A DNA stretch of 64,000 nt from Brassica napus (lineage: Eukaryota; Streptophyta; Magnoliopsida; Brassicales; Brassicaceae): positions 36,391,473 through 36,455,472 of the forward strand of contig NC_063449.1 in assembly GCF_020379485.1 (NCBI RefSeq), in the 5' to 3' direction. Positions 36,837 through 53,216 of the stretch are shown here, in pieces. Both the position numbers and the translations under genes were made by a program. Every line of letters starts with the position of its first letter. Within the stretch, counting starts at the first letter, position 1. The notes under the pieces are model-generated. The model worked only from the letters and a program-made list of their open reading frames with translations. It had not been told where the DNA came from and did not search any database.

Positions 36837-37067
36837 GACTCCCAAAAAATTTAGAGTTAATATATATGAAAATAGGTCTCCAAATTTTTCTTTAAAATTT
36901 TTTATTGAAATTCTTAATAAATTGTTTAAGACCCCAAAATCTGAGGGCACATTTGACCCTGCCCAGAATGTCAAATGCACTTGCTAAATAGTTGTTGTAC
37001 ATGAAATTTATGTGTGTTTATCCCTAGAAAAGGTCTTGCACTAACAGTGGTTTTAATTCTTACTAAG

Positions 37068-37432
37068 GCACACTTGGTTACATTTCACCTGAGCTCTCAA
37101 GAACAGGAAAGGCAAGTACAAGCTCTGATGTATTTGCACTTGGAGTGGTAATGCTAGAGATTACATGTGGACGAAAACCCATATTGCCACGAGCATCGCA
37201 AAGCAAGATGGTTCTGAATGACTGGGTGCTAGAGTGTTGGGAGAACGGAGATATAATGCAGGTACTTGATCATAAGATAGGGCATGAGTATATTGAGAAG
37301 CAAGTGGCGTTGGTTTTAAAGCTTGGCCTACTCTGCTCACATCCGGTAGCAGCCATGAGGCCAAGCATGTCCAGCGTCATTCAAAATTTGGATAATGTGG
37401 TACAGCTTCCTCATGAAAGATCAAGAAATTAA
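37068..37432 (+). CDS. L-type lectin receptor kinase, exon 2
   Basis: Continues the kinase from exon 1: the join across the intron reads HVAG then TLGYISPEL, the activation-segment end (normally SPE/APE). FALGVVMLEITCGRKP and RPSMSSVIQ (subdomain XI arginine) follow. It ends at TAA 37430-37432. The phase (1 + 2 bases) matches exon 1 exactly, and no stop or shift is present. All the kinase signature motifs are therefore intact, provided the gypsy-bearing intron is spliced. Confidence 0.9.
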
Positions 37433-38065
37433 AGGAGGTGGTGAAGCACCGGATTCTCCTGCATCCAGATCCATTACTCCATTGACCTTTACAGAATCGT
37501 TTCTCTCTCGTGGGCGGTAAAGACTAAAACCACACACTAACTTGAAATCATCTTTATGTCCAAAATTTGAGACTGTATACTAACCAACAATGGTTTATAT
37601 TTTTGTTTTTTGTGGAACTTACTTTCAGTGCATGCTTCTTGATTATCTTTGCTGGTTGATTGTCACAAGTTTGTAGTTTGTAAACTTGGAAACGAGAATG
37701 AAACAGTTGAAGCTGATTAATTCACAAATTTTGCATTCATGTGACTAATGTTGGAAAGAATAGGTACCAAACAAAGAGATGAACTTTATGTTAATGTTAC
37801 AACATACAAAAAGCTTTATATACACCAATCGGGGAAAAGCTTAATCCTTCTCAGTATTCCTTCGATCTTCCCCTCCTTCCCTTTTCTATTTTCAGTGAGA
37901 TTTCAACAAAGGAGCAGAGGCAACAGCAGCAGCATAGGTGAGAGAGTGCCATCTTTAGTTTTCTTCTCTTCTGACAAAATCTCAATCCTGATGTATAACA
38001 AGCAAAAAGAATGGCATCCTTGTGTCTTATTCACGAGCGTTTGCCTGAGTGTAAGTGAGAAAATG
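37433..38065. other. Convergent 3' flanks of the lectin kinase and SNL4
   Basis: The kinase reads rightward and SNL4 leftward, so this stretch should hold both 3' UTRs and polyadenylation regions. The open frames here are not convincing. Confidence 0.5.
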
Positions 38066-43900
<5,835 letters not shown>

Positions 43901-44551
43901 ACGGAAACCACATAGCAGGGAGACAACCAGAGACTTTAAAACAGAAAATTTGCAGACCAAACTAATAAGACAAAAGTTAACTCTTTTTATGATGAAGATG
44001 AGAGAAGAGACTTCTCTAATGATATTTTTTACGTAATTTTTTTACTCTTTCGATGTTTTGAAAAATAAAAAACACTTTCCTTCTTAAAGATAAATTTTCA
44101 TATTTACAAAAAAAAAAAATCATATTTTTACATTTTTCATAAATTAATAATAGTAAATTATAAAAATTTGAAAAATCCAGTTATATTTATTAGATAATCA
44201 ATGTATAATTACCGCATAATCTGTGTTATATATTTTACCTAACAACTTTAAAAAAAAAATTAATCATCAAAATAAAAAAAATTATTATGTGTTAAGCGCA
44301 AAACATATATCTTTCAAAAAATAGAACAAAGTATTAAATAAGACTATTATCTCAGAAAATATTATTTTCTCTTATTATTTTCTTTCTATTAAAACAAAAA
44401 CACAACTCGCTTATTATATCTTTTGTTCTTCACTATCTTTTATTTTATTTGGGACGTTATAATTAAATATATAAATGAAATGAGAAAATTGAATAATAAT
44501 GGGAAAAAAACAAGTTGAAGACAGCCGTTGCTAGGTTGCGTATAGGTCAGG
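43901..44551. other. AT-rich intergenic, upstream of SNL4
   Basis: No gene seen. It probably contains the SNL4 promoter. Confidence 0.4.
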
Positions 44552-44600
44552 TTACCGGTTATAGCCGGTGAGGTTAATTACCGGTTATAGCCGGTGAGGG
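44552..44600. repeat. Two copies of a palindromic 20-bp repeat
   Basis: taccggttatagccggtgag occurs twice in direct orientation (about 44553 and 44579), 26 bp apart. Each contains the imperfect palindrome ACCGGTTATAGCCGGT. It could bind a dimeric factor or be chance. Confidence 0.6.
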
Positions 44601-44744
44601 TCATTTGTTGAGGTTATGTTATTGTTAATTTTGTGATTGATGAGGATAAATAAGGAAGATCATGTAAAGTTAAACTATCAACGTCATGTGCTCGAGTTAG
44701 TAAATTCGAGGCTCTTTTTAGTAATCTGAGGAAGAGTTTGCCCG

Positions 44745-44981
44745 TTTTTTTTTTTTTTTTTTTTGATAATCCAGGGGTTCTTCGCTTCGCGGATCATTCC
44801 CCTGGACCCGGTCAGTCAGCGGTCCACTTCACCCGGGAGGGCTTTACCTGGGCTGGATCAAACCCAGTACCGCTTTGGTGTCCAGAAGAGGCAGGATAGT
44901 TTCCGCATAGGGAGGAATTCGAACCCGGATGGTGGTTGCCACCAGAGGCCCGTCCTGCCACTTGGACTACCTCGTCCGGAC
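44745..44981 (-). mobile_element. tRNA-derived SINE with 10-bp TSD
   Basis: On the minus strand the element starts GTCCGGACGAGGTAGTCC. It has an A-box-like GGTAGTCCAAGTGG and a B box GGTTCGAATTCC, the internal RNA polymerase III promoter of tRNA-derived SINEs. It ends in a long poly(A), seen as poly(T) from 44745. The host target agtttgcccg is duplicated at 44735-44744 and 44982-44991. There is no coding capacity; movement would use LINE proteins. Confidence 0.82.
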
Positions 44982-44991
44982 AGTTTGCCCG

Positions 44992-46649
44992 TTTTCTTAT
45001 TATATAAACTACATCATTTCTCCGCTCTAAGCAGATAATATATTTAAATTTGTTACATTTATCATTTTATTTGTATCTGAATTTTTATATATTAAATTAT
45101 ACATAACTAATTTTTAATTTTGTTTTTTTTTTTATTTTTTTAGTTTGAATCAAGTATTTCTATTATATGTAACACAATTAACTAATAAAATATGAATAAT
45201 CAAGCCCGAGATTTAAGAGTTATATATAAAAAAATTATGTATAGAACATAAATTATCTTAGTTTAAAAGATCGGAATCTCATCTCGAAAAAATTCACGAA
45301 AGAAAAAGTACTTCAATAACCTACTTAAAATATAAAACCCTATTTTCAAAACAAAAACGTACTTAATAATATTTTTTTACGTGTAATAGTTGAAAACTGA
45401 CAATCGAATATCGATCTAGAATATTATTTTAATATCTCTAATGGTAAAATATTAATTGTAATAAACAAATTTTGAATTTTGTAATATTACGTGAATTAGA
45501 AGTCTTTAAAATCTAAAATCTATTTTATTAACATAATATATTTTTTATTCATTTATTATTTTGACGAACGTCAAAATATTTCTTTAGTTTTGTTTGTATA
45601 TTAATTTTTTAATAATTTAGTTTCTTTCTAATTAATTTTAAAATTATCAAGAATATAATATATTTAAAATCATTTATTTAAATATATTCAAATACGATGT
45701 CTCATCTTTATGTGTGTTTGCGTTAATCATATTTAATTTGTTATTTGTATATTTAATAACATTTTATTGTGTGCCGCTCTATGGTTTTAATATATGTGTT
45801 GTCATTTCATTTTTATTACTACTAACATGATTTTTTAGTGATTAGTGATAATGTATTTTTAACGTTATATATTATATTTTATCGTATATTTTCTAACTCA
45901 TAATGCTGGCAATTTTTTTAGAATCATTTTAATTAGATAATTGGTTTAAAGATGTAAATAAAACTGTGTATGTTGTAAATTTAGACTTTTTAGTGTAATT
46001 GAGCACTATCAATTATGAAAATTATATTATGATTTTATTTTACTAAATCTTTCTTTCTGTGTATATTTTTTGTTTTATTTTGTATTTTTACAATTTTATT
46101 GTTTTATTCTTTAATTGCAGAGAATTGTTATTTCCAATTTTTGTTTCATATACCTTAAAAGTCTTCGGTTGATTTTTGTTTGTTTTCTTTCTCCAACTAC
46201 AATGTACAGTTCGACCGTTTCTTTTTTTTTTGGATCAAACTACTAATATCATCAGATAGAAAAACTTAAACTCCAAGATTGGAGCGAGTATTTGTGTTAA
46301 AGAAAACTGTCTTAGCCACTAATATAGTGAGATATTATAATATTAGAAGGTATGAAAAATTTTCTCCGTTGTCCTACGCTGGACATAATTAAGTTGTTGT
46401 CAATTGATTATATATTTGTGATAACTGAAAATACATTTTTATGTCTTCCTTACATCATCCTTAATTGGTTTACGGTTCGACCATTTCTAATATACTGAGA
46501 GTAACATAATATTAAATGTCAATTATCTTCTTCCAATTAGGAATACACAGAATGAGAGAAATCCAAGGTGAGACCACTTTAGAATTTTGTCCTCATATCT
46601 ATATAAAGTTAGTTTATAGATTACTCTATTTGTTTCAAAATGTAATCAA
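44992..46649. other. AT-rich intergenic DNA
   Basis: No gene, RNA or well-bounded repeat recognised. Base composition is very AT-rich. Confidence 0.5.
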
Positions 46650-48120
46650 TTTTAAATAAAATCTGTAATATTTAAAATTTATTACTTTAAAAAACTGTCA
46701 TTTAATATATAAATTTAATCAATTATACAGTAATCTACATAATTTAATTGACCACACAATATCCAATAAGTATAAAGTTACATTGAAATATAAAAACAAT
46801 TTATATAGTGAAACAAAAAATACTTTTAAACCATTATATTATAAAACAAAGGAATATTCAAATTATATTGAAACATTATAATAGTAAGAATCAGAAAAAC
46901 TGAAATCTCAACGTCGATCATTTACGTCGACCATGCCTTAGACCATCTCCAATGTATTCCTCTATTTTTTTTCCTCTAAAATAGAGGAATCTCATAATAG
47001 AGATGAATTTGTCTCCGATGCATTTTTTTTATTTTTTCTCCTGAAAAAGAATATTCTTGATATATTCTTTTCTAAGTTTACGAATAATATTTTTTATTTG
47101 TGAAAGTTGAAAACCACCACAATTTATTTTAGTATTTTATAAAATTGTAATATTATTTACACTAAATATTTCTTTACAAACTATTCTGTAAATAAAAAAA
47201 TATAATTATATTTATATAAATAATATATTTCACTAAAAAAATATTTTCGGTTATAATTATTTAAGTAAAAAGTTAAAAGATCATTTTGTAAAAACAAATA
47301 GAAGAGGTGATATGACAAAAATATAGTTTCTCATTAGCCGATTATTTTCGCCTACGTGGACACTCTATCTGAGGTTTATATCCTCCAGTTTTAATTAAAA
47401 TCTGTAATATTTAAAAGTTATTACTTTAGAAAACTGTCATTTAATATATAAATTTAATCAATTACACAGTAATTTACATAATTTAATTGGGCACACAATA
47501 TCCAATAAGTATAAAGTTACATTGAAATATAAAAATAATTTATATAGTGAAACAAAAAATATTTTTAAACCATTATATTATAAAGCAAAGAGAATACTCA
47601 AATTATATTGAAACATTAAAATAGTAAGAATCAGAAAAGCTGAAATCTCAATGTCGATCATTTACTTCGGCCATGCCTTAGACCATCTCCAATGTATTCC
47701 TCTATTTTTTTCTCTAAAATAGAGGAATCTCATAATAGAGATGGATTTGTCTCCGATGCATTTTTCTATTTTCTCTCCTGAAAAAGAATATTCTTGATAT
47801 ATTCTTTTATAAGTTTACAAATAATATTTTTTATTTGTGGAAGTTGAAAACCAAGCCAATTTATTTTAGTATTTTATAAAATCATGATATTATTTACACT
47901 AAATATTTCTTTACAAACTATTATGTAAATAAAAATATAATTATATGTATATAAATAATATATTTAACTAAAAAATATTTTCGGTTATAATTGTTTAAAT
48001 AAAAAGTTAAATGATCATTTTGTAAAAACAAATATAGGAGGTGACATGGCAAAAATATAGTTTCTCATTAGCCGATTATTTTCGTTTACGTGAACACTCT
48101 ATCTAAGGCTTATATTCTGT
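46650..48120. repeat. 739-bp direct tandem duplication
   Basis: The block from about 46650 to 47388 is repeated from about 47389 to 48120. For example, the atctgtaatatttaaaa starts lie 739 bp apart, and both copies contain the catgccttagaccatctccaatg landmark (46934 and 47671 region) and end in actctatctgaggtttat-like sequence. The copies differ by scattered substitutions and small gaps, so the duplication is not recent. No coding frame was found. Confidence 0.85.
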
Positions 48121-48180
48121 TTTTATTACCTGGTTAGATTTATTTTATTCTAGGGTCTAAAAACTGATTTATGTAATTTA

Positions 48181-48429
48181 GACCATCTCCAATGGTCATT
48201 TATAATTTACTCTATAATTTTCTGTAAAATAGAATAATTCTATTATAAAATAATTTTTGCTCCAATGATATTACTCTATAATAAAATTGTTCTACAATTT
48301 ATCATAGAGAAGAATATAGAGTAACACCATCATAGCAAAAATTATTTTATAATAGAGTTATTCTATTTCAAAAAAAAAGATTATAAAGTAAATTATAGAA
48401 TAAACTATAGAAGACAATCGAAGATGCTC
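48181..48429. mobile_element. MITE with TTA target duplication
   Basis: The left end GACCATCTCCAATGG and the right end (complement GAGCATCTTCGATTG) form imperfect inverted repeats flanked by TTA (48178-48180, 48430-48432). The interior folds on itself (ctctataat and attatagag-type motifs). It is related to the MITE at 3583-3837. Confidence 0.72.
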
Positions 48430-48638
48430 TTATAAACACCTTGATACAAAACTCCAATGTAAGAACGAACATTAGATAAGTGATATAATATACAAATTGA
48501 AAAAAAAAAAATTAAACCAAATATACAAATTGAATTTACGTCGGTTTTAAGATTAATTTGTTAAAAAAGATTAATTTGTTTATTTGATGATTGTTCATAT
48601 TTACTATTTTACATATAAGTGATATTTCTTTGCAAAGT

Positions 48639-48710
48639 GGGCGTTTGGTCTAGTGGTATGATTCTCGCTTAGGGTGCGAGAGGTCCCGAGTTCAATTCTC
48701 GGAACGCCCC
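48639..48710 (+). tRNA. tRNA-Pro (anticodon AGG)
   Basis: 72 nt fold into a standard cloverleaf. Acceptor stem GGGCGTT pairs with AACGCCC, with discriminator C at 48710. Anticodon stem CTCGC/GCGAG holds loop TTAGGGT with AGG at 48671-48673. The T arm has TTCAATT. A T run follows at 48716-48719 for RNA polymerase III termination. It is intronless and looks functional. Confidence 0.96.
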
Positions 48711-49524
48711 TTTGATTTTGTAATTGAGAGCGTTCATTCTTTCATGTTACTTTTTTCCTTGTTTATCGGCCCATGATATACTTTCAAAAGCCCTAATCCA
48801 TCGGCTTTTAGTTTACAATACAATGGAGTTGGGCTCTTTACTGGACAGTATAAACACAGCAAGGTTGAATAAGCAATCGCGACTTCTTTTGTTTTTCTTC
48901 CTTGAAGAGGAAACCCTAGATAGTATTTTAAATCCGAAACACTTCCAATGAAAAGTAGTATCTCATGTAAGTTCTCATATTTTAAAAACTTTGAGAGACT
49001 AACCTAAGATACTTTTATTGGAGCTGGTCTAGTTAGTTTGTGTCTTACTTTTTCAACGTAAAAAGAACTATTGATATGAGCACTTTTTTTTTTTGAGCAA
49101 CTGATATGACTTCAGAAGACTAAAAATTAACTTTTCATTTTAAAATAACTCCAAACCTCTCCTTGTTAAAACTTGTTTTTCTGTTATCTTTTTTGTCAAT
49201 AGTCTTCATTTGTCTGTATTTTCTTTCATCAAAGATCTCTTGTGGTCTGAGTCATGTATGAAGAAATGATATGTTCCTTTTGCAGCTATGTAATATATAG
49301 TTAGATGCCCAAACACGTAATGGGTTTTTGGTTATTAACTGAGAGAAAAATAAGCATATATACTGATGCGCACATATATAGGTAATGGATCAACCAAGTT
49401 AAACGGCAATATATCATAATAACGGCTCATCAAACCAAACCGAACGTATTTGGATTAAGTACTTTGCTATTTCTTTTTAATTGTTCTGTTATTGTTCAAT
49501 AATTAGATAAACGGTAGTCCAAAA
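48711..49524. other. Intergenic
   Basis: Nothing recognised. A 75-codon frame at 48724-48951 lacks known motifs. Confidence 0.4.
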
Positions 49525-50248
49525 CTACTGACGGGTAAACCTTGTGAACTCAACAAACAAATCGTGATGGTCCCGCAAGATAAAAATATCAAACTAAGAC
49601 AAGAAGGGTAACAAAAACAAAGAAAAACTACAAACATACCTCCTCTAGGACCTCAGTACGGGACCTGTTGTTATTCCTGTACATATTCAAACTGTCTAAA
49701 AAAGATCTGTATGGTCGATCATTATCCTGAAACCTTGCCTGCAGAAAAAGCAAAAATGATACTTTAGATGCAAGTAGCAAATAGGAAAAAGAGAATATTA
49801 ATTATAGCTTGGCTTAGTTACACCATATTAAAATCTCTACCTTGACATTTCTGACAAAAATAACAGCTTCCTCGAACGTGACTGGCTCTTTTGGTGGAGT
49901 TTGGTCAACCCCGATGGTTATTTTATGGCAAGAATGAATCGAAACCTAAAAGCAGCTCTTGTTGGTCCTTGAAGAGTTCTTTCACTTTTAATATGACACC
50001 GTAAGTATCAATTCTACCATAAAATATATACTATCAGATATCATAAAGAGTAATTGTGTAGACGGAGATTGAACTAAATAAGGTGCACAATCTAGCATTC
50101 ACAAGGAACAAGAAGCTATACTTCTCAGCTCTGAAATCTGCAATGACTTCAAGAAACTCATCAAATTTTTGACGTGTATCTTTGAATTTATCCTTCACAG
50201 TCTTGATGTACGCAAGGCAAGTGCATACGTTAGCTTTGGTGTAACCAT
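49525..50248 (-). pseudogene. Truncated SNL-like PAH gene copy, broken
   Basis: Four exon-like pieces match the start of SNL4. Exon 1 contains [22 protein letters not shown], exon 2 [20 protein letters not shown], exon 3 FLDSLNMYRNNNRSRTEV, and exon 4 RDHHDLFVEF ending in a stop at 49525. Exon 1 has a small duplication of CTTGC after ATG 50248 that shifts the frame, and exon 2 has a deletion and stop after FDSFLP. It lies between SNL4 and the intact short PAH gene in the same orientation, so it is a decayed tandem copy. Confidence 0.8.
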
Positions 50249-51401
50249 CTTTCGAGAAAAAGAGTCTTCATTATTGCCCAGAGAAGAGAGAAACAAAAGA
50301 TACAACAGCTTTAGCAGCAACAATAGATCATACGATGTTGTCCAACATTGGGATATCATTATTTTTACAACACTGGAAAAGTACTGGAAAACATATATCA
50401 ATCATGCAAGCTCCGAGAAAGAAATTAAAAATCTATATATATTCAAAGAATCAAACTTTTTTTTTAACACATCAAAGAATCAAACTTAAAATCATCCCAA
50501 CTAGAACAAAAAGTAGGGAAACTAGAACTAAAGAACAATTGTAGAAAAATTAACAAGGTGTTCAAAGTGATTAACCAGAAAATTTAATCGAATAACCTTA
50601 TTTGACACACACTGGATATAGTATAAAGAGAGAAATTAAGATCGTACTGTGTGAACAAAAAAAAAAGATCGTACTGTGTGCAGGTGTAGAGGGGCAGCTC
50701 GAAATACCCTAGATACAAGACAATAATTTCCAAGAGGATATATAGGGTTATAGGTTGTTTTATGGGATACATATTGGTAAAAATATTAAAAGGAAAATTA
50801 AATTAAAAATGGCTATATCAATCTTTTTAAATATTGTGAATTTGTGATCAAGAAAATTAACTATTTAAACGGATTAGGATTTATATAACGAACTTATTTG
50901 TTAACCCTACCTATTACATAAAATTAATAGTACCAAGTACATCTTTCAACATGTGCACGGAAAGAGAAGCTTTTATTAGTAATCTAACCTGCTAGCTACT
51001 AACTCATGTGAATCAGTGATAAATGAATTACAAAACCAATGATATATTTTAGGCACATGAGCACCCATATCATACTATAGAGTTCGATATTAGCCAGTGA
51101 GATTTCTCGGTGACTTGTGGAGACTAAATCCTTCTTGTAATTGAAAAATCCAACCTAATGATGATGGTTCCTATAGTGATGGTTCACAATTAGTTTGCAT
51201 GAAATTAAAATTCATCAATGATGATTGAATTGCAGATGACAAAACTCGGACATGACAAATCTTGGAAGTTTTGGTGTAGTGATTCCTATAATAATTGCAT
51301 ATAGAGTCAACAAGATGGAAAGCAGATAGGAGATAGGATGGCTCGAACTACGACATGGCTTCATTGCATACATGAATCATCATTCTCTATAATATCATCT
51401 T
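50249..51401. other. Intergenic between two PAH copies
   Basis: AT-rich, with no gene seen. It would include the leader of the PAH pseudogene and the 3' flank of the intact PAH gene. Confidence 0.4.
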
Positions 51402-52234
51402 TCATCTATAACGAGGGAGAAAGTGCCCAAATTCCGCGAGCAAATCTTGATGGTCCCGGAAAAGAACAGCCACCTCCAAGACAAAGAAAAATGAAAATGA
51501 CCATTTTAAACAAAAGGAAAAAGAAAACAAAGTGGCAATGCAACATATATATATATAAACATATACCTCATCGTAAATTTCAACTATGCTTTTCTTCTCC
51601 TTCTTGTACATGTTCAAAATATCCAAAAAAGAGATGTACGCATGCATTTTATTCCCCTGAAACCTTGTCTACCGATCAATTGATATATAAATTTAGCCAA
51701 ACCAGAAAATAAAAATACATTCCAATACGGATAGGAAGGTAAACACATCGAATGATATATATAATAATAATAAATAAAAATGTCTCAGAAAATTTAAAAC
51801 AAAATTAAATTGTAAATTATAATTTTTTTAATTGGAAATTTAGTGCACCTACCTTAATCTTCTTCATATAACTAATTGCCTTGTCAAAGTCAACATCTGG
51901 TAGAGTTTGGTCACCTTCAATGGTTATCTCAAAACCTTTTGGCAAAAATATATTAAACCCCAAAAGCAGTTCTTTTTCCCCCTTTAAAAGTTCCTTTACT
52001 CTTAATATGACACCACACGTATCCGTTCTACCATGAAAATACAATCAGATTCCAGTAAGAGTGAAACTAATGAAGGACCAAAAGAAATCATTAGCATGGA
52101 GGTTACCTCTGAGCTTTGAAGTCCTTCATCACCTCAAGAAAGGACATGTATACTTCAAGTTTATCTTGATATGTTTTCTTCACAATCTTTAGATAGTCAA
52201 GTGCATCACGTGTAGTTGGTTTATCTCCAACCAT
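51402..52234 (-). CDS. Short PAH-only SIN3-like protein, 158 residues, 4 exons
   Basis: The exons are 52107-52234, 51853-52027, 51567-51668 and 51402-51473. All have GT/AG borders and in-phase joins, giving an uninterrupted 158-residue protein. It has PAH1 ([48 protein letters not shown]) and PAH2 ([36 protein letters not shown]), then stops. It lacks PAH3, the HDAC-interaction region and the C-terminal domain of SIN3. Such a protein could bind the same transcription factors without recruiting deacetylase, but that is inference. It matches the position and size of Arabidopsis At1g70030, a short PAH protein. Confidence 0.85.
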
Positions 52235-52973
52235 AACTTCAAACTGGCAAGTGCTGAATTATGCATAAACATATTGAATAATCAATCGACAAGTATCAAT
52301 AAAAACACTCAAGAACTATGTAATCAAATAACCAAATTCTCTAAATCATCTTAAATACCAACAAACACAAACAAGCAGCAATAGCAGTACCAAAAAGAAA
52401 AAGCAATAGCAGCTAGAATCAGAAAAATATTGCAATAGATCACGACCAAAATTTTGGAATCTAACTTATATTCTCAGATCATTCACATTACATTTCGATA
52501 AAAGAATGAAAACTGATCAAAGTTTATCGACAAACAAGTGTCCTCCTTACCTCACACGAAATACACAGATACAAGAGTTGAACAGTTTCTAGAGAGAAGA
52601 CATTATTACGTAACGCGTAATAGTACTTATAAATACTGAAGTGCAATCTTTTTGTTAGCATAACAATATGATTTTCTCTCCTTTTTGGCATTATTACTCT
52701 GATTCTTTGATTTCTCACTAAGTAAAGTATTTGTTATCTACTCTTCACAAATATATCCGAAAAGTCAAAGTTAGTAAATATCTGCGATATTATATATGCG
52801 TTATGAAAATAATTCGATTCGGATTCCCAGATCTGATACATAATTTATTTTTGAATAGTGTTTATTTTTAATGGCCCAAAAAATAAAACGACGAGGTTAG
52901 AATTTTACATAAACCGTACACATAAGAATAGGTCTGACTTTGGATACAACTGTTTACTGTTATATAGGTTTTC
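52235..52973. other. Upstream region of the short PAH gene
   Basis: Probably holds the promoter and leader. No other feature recognised. Confidence 0.4.
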
Positions 52974-52976
52974 TTA

Positions 52977-53216
52977 GAGCACCATTAACCCTAATGGGGT
53001 GCTTTTTTTTTTTTTTTTTTTTGGTTTTCTTCCTGATTAAAAAAAAATAAAAACGAACCAATCGTGGGCAGCCACGTGTCAGTGGAGTCCGCGAATAGTG
53101 CAAGAAACAGGTGCTTGTGATGCTTAATTAAGCACTCCTCTTTTTTCTTTTTTTTTTTTTTTTTTTTTTTTAAGAAAATCTAAGCATCCTACAAGCATCC
53201 TTGGTTAATGGTGCTG
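52977..53216. mobile_element. TTA-flanked MITE, same family as 10536-10792
   Basis: The left end GAGCACCATTAACC and right end (complement CAGCACCATTAACC) match at 13 of 14 bases, flanked by TTA (52974-52976, 53217-53219). It shares with the first copy the long T/A runs, the aaaacgaaccaatcg segment and a gtgcttaattaagca-like core. Confidence 0.82.

Larger units (their letters stand above)
31617..37067 (+). other. Intron of the lectin kinase, holding a gypsy element
   Basis: The intron starts GTATGC at 31617 and ends with AG at 37066-37067. Host intron sequence remains on both sides of the insert, about 60 bp on the left and about 230 bp on the right. Many L-type lectin kinases lack introns, so whether this intron is ancestral is unclear. 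Confidence 0.75.

Noticed and set aside
44763..45038. 91-codon frame in the SINE
   Set aside because: It runs through the SINE body and its target duplication; SINEs do not code.
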